Positions 44,893 through 58,200 of a stretch of DNA of 64,000 nt are shown one piece after another (the stretch's first letter is position 1; every line of letters starts with the position of its first letter). The notes below the pieces were generated by a model. That model made no database searches, was not told the DNA's origin, and saw only the letters and a list, made by a program, of their open reading frames with translations. This DNA comes from Dromaius novaehollandiae (taxonomy: Eukaryota; Chordata; Aves; Casuariiformes; Dromaiidae), in assembly GCF_036370855.1 (NCBI RefSeq), contig NC_088108.1:7029448-7093447 (forward strand), given 5' to 3'. Both the position numbers and the translations under genes were made by a program.

Positions 44893-44930
44893 TGTTTCTG
44901 ATTCCATTTACTGTTTCTGATTCCATTTAC
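44893..44930. repeat. Perfect 19-bp tandem duplication
   Basis: tgtttctgattccatttac occurs twice, head to tail, next to the T14 run at 44938-44951. Confidence 0.9.
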
Positions 44931-45712
44931 TCTTTAATTTTTTTTTTTTTTAAGTGCTATCACATTTTATTGGGTGTTTAAAGATACAAGATAAGGCATT
45001 TTCATAGCCAACCTAAATTTCAAAAGAAGATTGTTAAATATGAAAGATGCATCAAAAGCCTGTGTATCTAACCCATCAGCAATAGCATACTTCGTAGATT
45101 AGTTGATTCACAAGATTTTCCTCTCAAAAAAAGTCTGTATTTCTTCTTACAGCATTATCATCTCAAAAATACTACAGAAGAAAGAAAAATTACTGCAGCA
45201 TTAAAGAAAATGTTATTTAAAGGTTTGCACATATTTACACACTTAAAATAATTATTTTTGTATGGTTTGCAAGTAGGTTCTTGTTTCAGAAAAGCAGCAC
45301 AAGCTGTTCTCTATGGCTGGGACAATTTTAATATAGTTACCACTTCTGAAGTGTCAGCACTATTGCAAGGTTTGCTTTTTTTGAACTAAGGAACTGAATT
45401 TTAAAAATAAAGTTACATCTCTTACCTCTTTTGCAGTTAGCAACAAGATTTCCCAATTGCTCCAATTTGCTGCTGTTGGGGTACACGCTTTCACTGTAAC
45501 AAAAGCTACATGCTTCTTTCCCTACTCTGAGACAAGACCTTTCGCCCATGTCAGAGCCTGGCCCTTTCAACTAGCCATGTAACACTGACATTATGCCAAT
45601 GGAGCAATTTATTATTTTCATTATATATATAAAATATACATATATATTTCTTGTTGATTCACAGCATTTAAAACTCACATTATAGAGTTTATGAATTATT
45701 ATAAGCTATACT

Positions 45713-45756
45713 AATGTGAAAAAGCTGTCTGATTTCATACAATATCGGCCTTATGA
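45713..45756 (+). repeat. Diverged 44-nt repeat, copy 1
   Basis: Matches 47224-47267 in direct orientation at 38 of 44 positions; all six differences are transitions. It lies in the PICALM-like 3' UTR. Confidence 0.7.
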
Positions 45757-46235
45757 TAATGCAAGCATTACTCTATCAGAGTATTTATTAGAGCATATGA
45801 AATTTTTATTGCTCAACTTCATTTGAGTTGTGTCTTGGTTAAAACAGCCACAGAATTTATGGAGAAAATAAATAGGATTTATGACATTCTCAGTTAACTT
45901 CCTACAGGCAATCCACTGATGAATAAGATTGCAAAGCAATCACATAACCCTCTTCTCAGAAGGTGCAAGTTGGATTCTCATCTTCAAAGCTGAGTTGACC
46001 TCAAAGATTACAGTTTCCTATTGAACAGTCTAAAAAACCAGTGAACAAACATGATTTCATACCACAATGACTGTTATAAACAAGAATCTCTAAAGCATTG
46101 CAATTCAAATTAATATTACATTATACAGGGGAGAAACAGTTGCCCTGTTCAAGAATACATCATGGGAAGAATGAAATTCAGTCTTTTCTTTTTACCAGTA
46201 TTTGGTTGCTCACACATCTTCCTGCTTTGGCGGCT

Positions 46236-46250
46236 TTACATGAACTGTAT
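46236..46250 (-). CDS. PICALM-like terminal coding exon (IQFM, stop)
   Basis: Acceptor GCTTCACAG; five codons ATA CAG TTC ATG TAA, the exact PICALM C-terminus. Confidence 0.9.
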   Translation of the reverse strand: MQFM

Positions 46251-49200
46251 CTGTGAAGCAGAGATTATATATTGTTAACACCACTTTCATAACACATGGT
46301 TTCTCATTGTTTCAGAGGTATGAATCGATGCAAGTGCCTTGTTATCTGTAAGTTGGGACTATGGGTTTTGTCACTTCAAAAAAGCCAACCCCAAAACAAA
46401 ACAGAAAAACCCACAAGCTTCCCCCCCCCCGCCCCAAATCCCAAAGAGCACTAAGAACAACGTATCTAGACATATCTAGATGACAGGAGTACGCAATTCC
46501 TTTCACTTGAATGGTCTCCCATCCATGCCTGCCTTTGCTTTATAGTTCAACCCAATCCTCCAGTAACCTTTCACCACTGCCATAGTCAGTATGACTGAAC
46601 CAAGTATACACATAACATCACAGAAAGTCTCAAGTTCTAGATTCATTCTCTGCTCCCATTTTCTTAACATTGGCGCAGTGAGAAGCTAGCCATTGTTCCT
46701 GATTGGCTGCTCTCCATTTGTACTTTCTTCCTTGCCTCCTATAGCTGCATGCTTTCATCATCTGTGTATTCTCTCTCACCTGCAAAAGCCTGCTGCCCCT
46801 GAGGAACCCCTCACCTTCTCAGAGGCAGAAATAGATGTTAGTAGCCTGTCATAAAATATGACATTTGGTTTCTTTTACTAAGACTGAAATTTCAATATGA
46901 GCCTAAGATTGAAGAGAACAGTTCACCTGAGTTCCAGAAACAGGTGCAAAGGGGTTTGTTGGCCTTAGACCAGGCTGCGTATACATCATTGACTGCGGTG
47001 CCATCAAAGGAGCAGCTCCAATCTGAGGAGGTACCTAGAAGGAAAAGGGAAACAGATAATAGACAAGTAGTATATACAAATCCACTTGATTCTAGAAGCT
47101 ACATCTTTTTCCATTATAAGCATAGTAACAAATAAAAACAGATTCACACACACAGAGTCGGTTAAGTCACAGCTTTTAAGAAAACTTTCTGTATAAAATT
47201 TAGAATAATGTCTTCCAATGTAGAATGTGAAAAAGCTATCCAATTTCACACAATATTGACCTTATGAAACAATACATAAGCTGCAGGACAAATCAAACAT
47301 AATAATGCTTGCCATGACACCCACTGAAGAAAAAAAAAAAGGCAACAAAAAAGCACGCACACACACACACCCCTACACCTGTTTTCAGGAGTATGAAACA
47401 GGCAAGCTCCTTACCATTCCATATACAGGCACTTGAGGTGTGGTCACTGGGTATGCAATAGGAGCAGGTACCTTCAATCAAAAAAAATTTGATGTCTTTT
47501 AGATAAGCTCACACATACTAGTAACTTGCACAAAACTGTACAATATTTAACACTCAAAATAGCTAACATTTATGAGAAATTGACTTACATATCCAGGATA
47601 ATGTACTCCATTCTGGCAGGGCAAAAGGAGTAAGGACAGAAAATTATTTAAAAGGTCAAACTGAAATTCTAACCAAGGGATGGACTAAAGTCCTGCACCA
47701 AAACTATCTGCAACTATGCTAAAGCCACAAATTAGAACAATTGAAGCAGGGGGAAAAAAGGTGCAAGGACAGTAACATTAGTAACTGTGCCTGGTAACTT
47801 TGATAGGCTCCCTACCTAGGAGGCTATTACTTACAAGATTTACAGCAAAAATAGAACTTTTACTAAATCTGGCCATATTTGAGTATATTGCTTGCATGAA
47901 CAATTGGACGAGAAGCTTTTTGGAAGGCATGCAATAGTCCTTCTCCCTCCTTTTACGTGCAAGATATAGAAAAACAAGGAAGCCAGTGACCAGTCAGCCC
48001 AAGAAACAAATAGCAATGGATGTTTAGTCAGCCAAAATATCGCTTACATACTAAACTAATTCTGATGCCTGCAATATACCACAATACAAAGAACGAGAAA
48101 CAAAAAGCATCTTAACCCAGGTTACGGGTTAACTTATACCAGGTTATATTTATAGGTACAATGATACATGCACTTTATATTGCCATGCATTAAGTAGTGT
48201 TAGTTAATTATATTAAAAAAACCTGAAGCATTATTTAAAGTATTTTGCTATGAAAGATTATATGTGAGGCTGAGCATTACTACAGTCTCTGAATGCCACA
48301 GACCAAGCCAGAACACTTAGGCCATTCCAGCTGCTGGGGCACTGATTTCAAAAGATAGCTTACAGCTAAGGCAGTTCTTTGGATTGTTAATTGTTTGACT
48401 TCCTAGCAAACAAGTGAGCTGATACATGGCATAAAGCACTCAAACATAAGCTTAAACCAGAAAGCATAAGACAAGAACATGCGAAAGAAAAAAAACCCAC
48501 CACACAGCCCAAACATACAGTGGTTAATATGTGCTACGGTGTCCCACAGATAAGTATCTTCTAAAAACCAGAATACATCAGCACTCTAACATAACATGTT
48601 CTAGAACACCAAGAGGGGACAGAAAGATTTTTATGGTCTCAGAAGTCTCACGCACAAATTATAACCTGAAATCACACAAGTACTACACAACTGAGATATT
48701 CTATAATCTAAATTTTTTGATTTTGGTTTCAAGTTCAAATCTGGATTTAATAGCCAATTTAGCTCTGATTTTTGATTGAGCATATCCATATAAGCTAGAG
48801 AAAAAAGAAAATATTTAGGACAAAAGTATTCACACTGGAAAATAAAGTCAGACAGCAGTCCAAAATTCATAGCAAACACTGCAATTACTCTAGTTGTACA
48901 TAAAGCTGAGGTAAACATTCTGAAATACAGCTGCCTTGGAGGAAAGTAGAAGTAAATTGTATTTATACAAATGTTTGAACAGAAAATACTGGAAAAAGCT
49001 CTTAAAAAGCATTGCACAAGAGTCAGTTGCCTACAAACATCCCTCCTGAAAACCAACATTCTGCAAGTTAAGTAATTTTGTAACTTTTACCTAGTATTTG
49101 GTATTGTGTTCAAAATGTGATGAAGTTGCTGCTAAACATGATCAGAAATTCTGAAGTGCTACCTGAACTGATAATTAAGGTGCCTTGAGGGGGCTACGAT

Positions 49201-52200
49201 GCAGTAGCCTTCCATGTAATGAACACAAGAGGGAACAAAATCCAAAAAGAACAGTAGTTATTTGGTCTTGAAACAGGTTCTTAAAGGCATTTTTGTATTG
49301 GGAGGGGAGGGAGGGTTATTTGTGTCAATTAAAAAAATACTCCTGAATTTAGATCTGTCACAAAGCTGGATTTTTCCCTCCCCCCAACAAGTCTTTAATG
49401 GACAAGTTTTACTGTGATATGAAGTAAAGTATACTAATATCTCCATCTCTCCATCCCATTCAGTTTGTGAAATGATCTTACAAGCAGGCTTTTCAGTCTT
49501 GTCCAAAGCAGCCTTTGCTATTCCTTTTAAGTTAATTCATGAAGAAAAAAAGGCATTTGCTAGTAAGAAGTATGATTTCAATGGCACAGAAATTACCATA
49601 TGTGGAATAGGGGGTAAGGGAGTAGGGTTCCATGTGGTTGATGTGCTTGTTTTCGCTTGCCAGTTCATTCCACCAGTAAGTTTTTTCTCTGTAGGCTGGG
49701 TCCACTGCATGTCTGATCTAAAATGAAATTGTAATATTAGTTTTCACATAGGCCAGCGGGTAAATAGTAACACAATATACTGGAAAACAGAAAAAAAAAA
49801 AGGACATGCTTTGTAATAGATGTAGGCAATTGAAATCTACAGGTGACAGAAATACTCAAGATTTATTTCAGTAACTGCTTGTATCCCTACTCCAGTGAGT
49901 ATGAAGTTTTGGGGTTCTGTTTTATATTAAAAGTAAACTATCATCCACTGCACAGTATAATGATTCAAAAGAGCTTTTAATATAACTGCAAGACACTTAT
50001 GTCTGCTCACAGAAATATTCAAATAAAAATACTGCAACTGCAGAACTGAAGCATGCTACCTCATATTTTAAGTTTGCCTGTGTTATGATAACTGAACATA
50101 TTAACTCATTGTTTCAACACTGTTCTTGATAGTGAGATTCTCAGCTCTGGAAAGTAATCTGCTATGTCGGTGCTGGTAAAATGTAGTACAGATTATCAGT
50201 CATACAAGAGAATTAAATAGATATATTCACTTACTTTTTGGGTGGAGTTCCTCCAAAGCCGAGATCTAGGGGGAGAAAAGAAACAAACGCTCACAAAAAA
50301 ATCACCAAATATTTAGGTTTTTTTTTTTTTTGGGGGGGGGGGTGGGCAGCATGGGGGGAGACTCTTGTTTTGTTTGCAGTAGCAAATGGGACAATAAAGT
50401 TTTAAAGCTTCATACTTACTTCCCACAAGATTAGCAAGTGAAGAATCGAGATCATTTGCCAAAATTTTTCCACTTTGCTGATTGGCTAAAGCAGTTCTTT
50501 GACTTTGTGGTGGTACTGTGGGTTGCAGTACGTCATCTAGAAGAATAAAAGCTAAACCAAGACATAAAAAGAAGAACATAAAAAAAAACTGTTACCAAAA
50601 CAGTACAATGCATTTATGGAAAGAAATACATAAGCCAGGGAGGCATCTTCCTTACATAACACTATCAGTAGGATTTTTTTTTTTTTGAATATTTATATGT
50701 GGAAGATCAACATGCCAGAAGTGTTTAAAGCTTAGGCAGAAGCATAGTTTAACCTCTTATTCTGGAGTATTGTATTCTAATACACTGTCCAATTTTACTT
50801 CAACAGTAACTGGTGGCATTTTTAAATTAAGCTAAATCCCTCCTAAAACTCAGAAAAAAATCATTCAAGATAGCTTCAAAGTGTAATTTCTCATAAAAAA
50901 TATAGCCATAGTTTCACAATACTGCTAGTATCTTGAACATACACAAGAGTTCCTTTGTTATACATTCACAAGAACTTTGAGGCAAAATAATATCAATCAG
51001 CAGAAAGATAATTAAGTTATTTTTTATGCAAAGCATACACTTAACTAGCTTTGCATTTTATTTCTAAGTACAACGCCTCTCAACAAACTTAGGGGGAACT
51101 TATCACATACCAAGAGGAAATACCGATTTAATAAGCACTAGAAAAAGAAAAACAATCTTACCCATTAACAAATATCCGATGGACCACATTGGAAGTTTAT
51201 TCCCCCCAAAAAAGAGAGAAAGATTTATTAAACAGTATAAGATTACTCAGAGCTAATTTTAAAATCAAACAAGTACAGTTAAACTGATCGGCCATTATCT
51301 TATCAGCCCTATGTTATTCAGCTTGCAAATGGATTAAGTTATTAATTTCTGCATTGTAACTGCAGTTATGCTAAACTGTTAGGCAACTGTAGCTTGCAGG
51401 ATGTAAGTTAGTTACAAGGTAGTTTTTACCATTAGTAGTCCTGTACTCTGGTGCAGTAGATTTTCCTCCAAAAACAGCATCAAAGTCTGCATTAATTGCT
51501 GAAGAGGTGGTACTTGGAGGAGCCGAATGAAGAGGAAACCCTAAACAAGAAATTCAGAGTAAATGAGATACACCCATTAAGTAGATACCACTCATTACAG
51601 TGAAACCAGAACGTTAAAAATAAATTACCATCAACAGTCAGAGGATGATACACAGAGGTATATGCAGGTTTATGACCACTAAAGTCATCTTCATGAAGAA
51701 AAGGAAGAAAATAAGATCAGATTAAGAGAGAAAAGGAAGGGAAAATCCAAAAAAAAAAAAAATCAAGTCTGCAACTATAACTAAAGAATTCTTAGGAACA
51801 GGAAAAAGATTCTTATTCAGCAAATTTGAAAAATGTCAGTTAACTCTTGCATTGCCTATCACCAAAAAAAGTTTCAGTTTAACAGAAATCAGGAAAAAGT
51901 CTAGCTGAGATACAAGTCTTAGGATGCCTAGCTTGGGCAAGCTGAACAAGATAATGGATTCTTTCAACGCTAGAAATAAAACTTTAGGGAAACACGTTTT
52001 GTTAATAACTCAGGAATAGCAAAAAGTGAAGACTGGTTCAAACCATAAAGACTACACAACACAGTTTGTTAGTAGTATTATCTCCAGTTGGAAAGAAATT
52101 AGTTTTTTGTTTTTGTTTTTTACCACTAAACAGTTCCACTGTTTGTTTGGAGGAAAAGGTAGAACTGATGAAAGGGGTGGTAGATTTTACAGCTTCTTCA

Positions 52201-55200
52201 ACGGGCTTCATGTCAAAGATGTCCAGATGAGGTGGAGAACCAACACAACCATTTGAGGATGAGAAAGGACCTTTCAGATGCAGCAGAAGTCAAGAAAAGA
52301 GAACACAGAATACAAATAGCAGAGAAGAAAAATAGACCGAAACGATTGTACATGAGAATTTCTAGAATTAGAAGTCAAGCAGCAGATTTCCACCTACTGA
52401 CCAGCCCAGTTAAGATACAAATTCTTAATTTCAGATGAAAAACCTAACAGTTCTCTATTTGGGGAAAGTGCAATTCTAGTATGGCCATGAGGTAGGAAAG
52501 GGAGAACAACAGAACACTTCTCAGTAATAAGAATAGTCAGGGATTACTTTTTAGGCTTTAGGAATATGCCTTTTAAATAGCACTTAAGCATATCAGATCC
52601 ACCTATTAAAATACTAACACTTGTAATGGTGTTACCTTTGCCTTATTTCAGTTTAAGGTGTATTTTTTGATGCCTATCCTGATTATTCTTTGGAGGAATG
52701 GGTGAGGGTATAGAGAACGCCATCCCCATGAAACTGGGAACAGCAGCTTTGCAATAGGTACCTGAAGTTACAAATAAATTTTTAATGAAAAATGCATTAA
52801 ATTTCTTAATTGAAAGAAAATACTCTTACAGCATCTTTTCAGTTACCCCCGCTTCATTTATATTTCTCAGTATATTTGGACTTTTCATTCTTGGTTACAA
52901 TTAGTCTTCCCCTCCCCTTTGTTGAATGCCTCCTTCATTCCATTCACTGCACATTGTTCAAGAGATCTTATTTTTTTTTTAAATGCATTACAGTAGTGAC
53001 AATTTGCCAGAGCTTTCAGATGACTTGGTTTTATACTCTATCAAGAATAGAAGTATTTGGATGTGGAGTAATTAAGGTTTAAGCTGCAGATTCAGTTAAG
53101 CATGAACCTGTGCTTTATCATGAGATAATATTCTTGTATTCTAAGAATTCACCCATCATTTAGACAGTAAAAATCACAGTATCTGCTTACCTCCCCATGC
53201 ACTGCTTGCTGATGTTGCTATAGCTGGAGTACTCTGCACAGTTGGAACAAATGCAGGCTGAAGATCAAAAAGATCACTTGAAAGGTTGGGCATGCTGAAG
53301 AGGAAAAGAGAGACGGGTGAACATGAAGATAAAAGGCACTGTATTCTTGTGCTATACACAAACTTGTACCAACCTCACTTTTTTCCTTTTCACTAGGAGC
53401 CAGTCAAGAATAATGGTACAGAACAAGACCAGATAATCAAGCATTTCTTATTGGGTAATACCAAAACCCATGTGAACATACCAGGAAGTCATCAGCAAAA
53501 GGTTATTTGTGAAGAGTATATCCCGTAACTAGGGTTCATGCTTTGCACTTGCCTGCAGAGCTACCTGGCCAATGTCATTTATGCTTGCTTCAGAAAGCAA
53601 ATGCTCTCTCACCTGTTTGTTGTGGGTGCTGGTACTGCAAAAAGGTCAACAGCTGCAGTGGTATTCACACTTTTTCCTGATAAGGTGCTTGGAGATGCTG
53701 ATGTGGAAGTGGAATTTGATACCACAGAAATCTCTCTTAATCGCTGCTCCTGAAAGGTAAGATAAACAGTTCGAAATTTAATTTCATTCATTTATTAACT
53801 CTTCAGTCCTGATTCAGCTTTCAGTGAGAGAAAGAGTATCTTGTCCTGTTCTAGACTATACTGTGCACTTCCTCAGGAAATGGTGATAAACAGGTAAAAA
53901 ACAGAAAGACCAGGATTGAGGCCTTAAGAGAAGGATGTTGCCAGGAGGACAACTCAACCTGTACCAACGAGCTAACAAAGGAAAGACAGCATTAAGGAAG
54001 CAAGAGGAGAGAACACACTGGGTTTTCTTTCAAAAGTGTAGGGACTAAGTCTATAGATTATACCTAAACACCCAAGATCTGAAATGCAAAACCTTTAGCT
54101 TGCAAAACCATACATGAGAACAGTTAAGCATGGACAGAAAAATAGCTTGTGTTCTCATTACGAGCAACATGGCTGAAGAATCATGCTAAGCCATCATTCC
54201 ATACTTTACAGGGGAAAAAAATTCTCATCTAGCAATAAACAGTCCTATAGTAGCAACACTGTATGCTAAACTATTGTGACAAGACCCAGCACTCTTGTAT
54301 ACCCATTTCATGAAGCTCTGAGATATAGAATCCAGTCTCCTGAAAAGAAGAATATCAATGACCCATTTCAGTTGCCAGCTATTCAAATCATACTCCTGGG
54401 TAGAAGGGTCACCATACATTGGCAACCAACACACCTACAGAGTGAAGTCTTTGCCTCTCTTAAGGTTGGAGCCCCCACACACCCTAGCTTAAACCAACCC
54501 TGGTTTTAAGTTGTATCTAGTAAAAAAAAATCTTTGAATATAATCTTTTTAAAGATATAGTACCTTAAGTGCCTGCAGTCTAGCTTGTTCCTCCTCCAGT
54601 GCCTGCTGCTTCTCTTTCTCATCCATCCTGCTAAATGACATTCCTGTGCTGGCAAGTGTGGAAACAGCGCTGGATAGGGCACTAGCTCTAAAAGTAAAAA
54701 TAATTTTTTTAAAAGTTAAATTAAGAAAAACTCTCAGCTAGCACATCACTACTTGTTGAAGCATCAAGTGCCTTATCTTTTATATTTATTCTTACTTTAC
54801 TCTTTTGTACAGAAAAGCAGACATATCAATAATAAGGCAGCGTGGTGAAGGGACAATGCCTCAAGTTTCAGTGAGCAGGTACTGGAAAGTGCAGAATGTA
54901 ACAGTTTCGTTTTTACTTTAAAGGTCATATAGACTAGAATTTTATTCCTTCAAATGGCAGAGGTGTGGAAAGCTTGAGTGTACATATTATACAGACAATT
55001 GGAAACAAAGCGCAGAAGTTCTTCCCCACATACCACAGTTTAGCAGAATACTGTGGAAAGCACATCTTCAGATACTTTTGAAAAGTCTGTTGTGCAGGAC
55101 AGCAATTCAGGCATGCACATTACACTGACATACTTGTCAGTATTTACCCACATTTCTGAGGGGGAATGTCAATGTCAAAAGAGATCTTTCTCTTACGTCA

Positions 55201-58200
55201 GAGTACCTCTCAAGTCAGAGGTGCTGCTCATACATATGGATACCCATCTTGAAAGAAAGAATAATGCAATACTTGCCAGCGCAAAACATCTAAGTTAATT
55301 TGGCAGTTTTAAGAAGAGGAGACTCTGAAATTTTTATAACAGGTTAAGATAAATTCATGGCCTGAGAGGTATATAATTGACAATAAAGGTAAACACCAGC
55401 CCATCCTGGGTTAAAAGACAAAAAATCCCCAACCTCAAAACACATGTACCTTAAAAGTCTTACGAGAGAGGACTTCAAACTGGTAAAAGGTGAAAAGAAT
55501 AATACACAGGCCTCAGCTCAGTGGTTTATTACAGCATAGTAAGAAGTCTGACAGAGACAGGGACACAACAGCTATATCTACTCATCAAGTGTGACTAAGC
55601 TATCAGACAATTACTCAATATATGCTTCATTTATACTTGTACAAAGATACACTTGTAAGTGACTAAAATCCAAGAGGAGAACCTCAAACGGTTGAATCCA
55701 GAAGCCTAAAACTTCAGTAAATACATCACTGCCATTCATTTGGTGCTCACCTGCTGGCAGCAGAGACTTCTTTTGTTTTCTTTCCTTCCAGAGAAGCCAA
55801 ATGCTGTTCCAATGCTTCAAGCAAGCTGCTGGGTGCCTAAAGTTAAAGTATTCATAAAACACTGCTTCTAGACAAAACATTATCATTGTTTAGCACACAG
55901 ATTAGTTTCCCATCCATCGACTGCGAGAAACAAAATAAAATAAACACAAAAATTGTGCCCTGAGGGTCCCCCCCCCTTTCTGTACACGCAAGTTCTAGAT
56001 ATACATTGGTGGTACATTAGAAGTAGTGGCATCACACAGACATGAAATAAGTATTCCCCCAGACTAGGTCTGCTTCTGTGTATGTAAATTGAACTGGGGT
56101 GCGGGTGCGTGTGCGTGTGTGTGTGGAAAACAGTGTTTGCTATGCTAAGATAAAAACAGTAACCAAGTGATTAATCAGCATTCCCTTAAATTTGCTGAAG
56201 TATCCACAGGAAGCCTTTGCGTTTTCATTCCTTCCCCCCACCCATAACAATAAAAAGCCAACAATCACTTTCTTCCAATCAGATCTTCACAAAAGCTTGC
56301 ATTGGAAACATTTATGACCACAACAGTATGTCAGCTTTGATAAAAGCAGAATAAAATTTGACCTAAGTTTTGTCTCAACAATACTATAGACTGAGTAGCT
56401 ATTCAACACACAATTAAACAATAAACTCAGTTTCACCAAAGCTTTTGGTAGCATAAAACATATTAGAAAGTAACATCACTTCAAATAAAGTTTGTTTTTT
56501 TGTCAAGAAAGTCACCCATGAGAAGCTAACAACATTAAGCTGTTTTATAAACAAGGAAAAAGACTAAAAAAAGGCTTCACTCCACTTAAATCTAGTAAAG
56601 TCTGGCATTTGAATGTCTTGCTCGACACTTCAGTTGGAACTCAAGACACCTAAATGAGCATTAGGTGAACAACACACAGGAGCTTATGAAGTCTTTTAAG
56701 AGCACAGCCATGATATTATTCAACACCTGAGACAAATCTTAACTACTGATGGATAACAAGACCAAGTTTAAAATAGAAAGACTAAATAGCACCAGAACTG
56801 CTTTAGTTCCTAAAAAACTAAACAAGCAAAAAACTCACCACACTGCCAATCACAATATGTTTCCTTTCTGCCATATATTTGTACCCACTTAAAGTATTCC
56901 CTCCCTACCAGAAAAAACAGCTTAGAATAAGTTTGAGCTGATCTTGATTACATGTTAGCAGCCAGTAATATTTCTCCAAGTCACGCTTGCAAAAATAAAC
57001 CCTCCAAAAGGCAAAACAATTAGGCTACAACTCTTGGAAGAGTTCACTGCCTTGCTGTTTCAGCCACGTTACTCATGTCTTTTAACTACATAGCCCCTGC
57101 TCCACAAAATGAGTGGATTAAAGCCTACAGCGGATTCAGATGAAGGGAATAGATCTCTTAAGTTTTAACCTACTTGCCAGCTCAGTCCTCATCAACTGGC
57201 AGGGTTTCAGAGACATTAAACCTCTGTTACCACTTGCCAACTTTCAGTAGGTAGCATAACTATGATAAGCACTGCTCAAAAGAAAAAACAAACTTGTCCT
57301 TGCTAGCCCTTCTATCTAAAAACTGGACCAATGTATGTCCTGGAAAGAGGAAAATTATTAATCAGAGAAGGCTTTGGCAAGTCCCTATCTGGAACACTAA
57401 GTACAATTCTGGCTTCCAACATTCAATGAAGCCAGATTCAAGCTACAAGAGATGCAAAGAAAGGCAATTAGAATAATCCTATAAAACTGCTTGGCTTAAA
57501 GGTCTGAGTTGATACTTCTTTCCATAAATAGAGCTACGTAAGCTAGAAGCCAGTGTTGTTACCACAACTGGACATGAATAAATTCAGCCTACAAACTAGA
57601 CAGCCAACCCCCAGGGGAGCAGCACTTTGAAATGCCTTTTCAGAAAGTAATCAGGGACCAAAAAGGACTTTTTGCCTTTCAAGAGAAAGGCAAGTTTGCA
57701 GTAGACATTACATAATACGGCTAGATAGATAATCCCAGTAGCAGGGGTCTGTACTCCAACTCTGGAAAGTTTTTTCTGGTCTATATTTCCTTTCAAGATA
57801 ACACTAAAACCTATCTGCATGGAAAAGCATGTTCTATATTTTAGAGAGTTTAAGAAGAAAAAAAAAAAAACAAAACAGACCAATACGTTCTCTGTAACTG
57901 CATTATCCAGTTGAAAGGCAGTCTGAAAGGTACACTCTCTTTTCTGAACTTTCTCATTGCTAGAGACACCCAACAAAACATTAGAGTTGAAATTTTCTGA
58001 GTGAACAGAGGTTAGTAGTTTTACACCAGAAAAGATGCCTCATTAATACAGATACTATGACTTGAAAGAGTCTGTGTTTTATTATTAGAAAAATCACCTA
58101 AAGACAACATCTGATAGATTAACACCCATACAGGGGAAAGCAATCCTGCCGCACTGATGAAATACAGTAACTAGTAGAAAATAAACAATGTCACCATGAA

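Larger units (their letters stand above)
41976..46235 (-). other. Probable 3' UTR of the PICALM-like gene
   Basis: AT-rich and non-coding after the TAA. A proximal poly(A) signal (plus-strand TTTATT at 44966-44971) is followed on the gene strand by a genomic A14 tract. A distal signal lies at 41994-41999. The long distal form would be about 4.2 kb. A 145-codon ORF at 44470-44907 within it has no recognised homology. Confidence 0.45.

Noticed and set aside
44470-44907. 145-codon ORF on the minus strand
   Set aside because: It lies in the probable 3' UTR, has no recognised similarity or domain, and an ORF of this length is expected by chance in AT-rich DNA of this size.
51162-51215. Possible extra PICALM-like exon ([13 protein letters not shown] before a GTAAGA donor, minus strand)
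   Set aside because: The donor is strong and its phase would fit, and a pyrimidine tract lies upstream, but there is no AG acceptor within reach. The flanking exons already join in frame without it.
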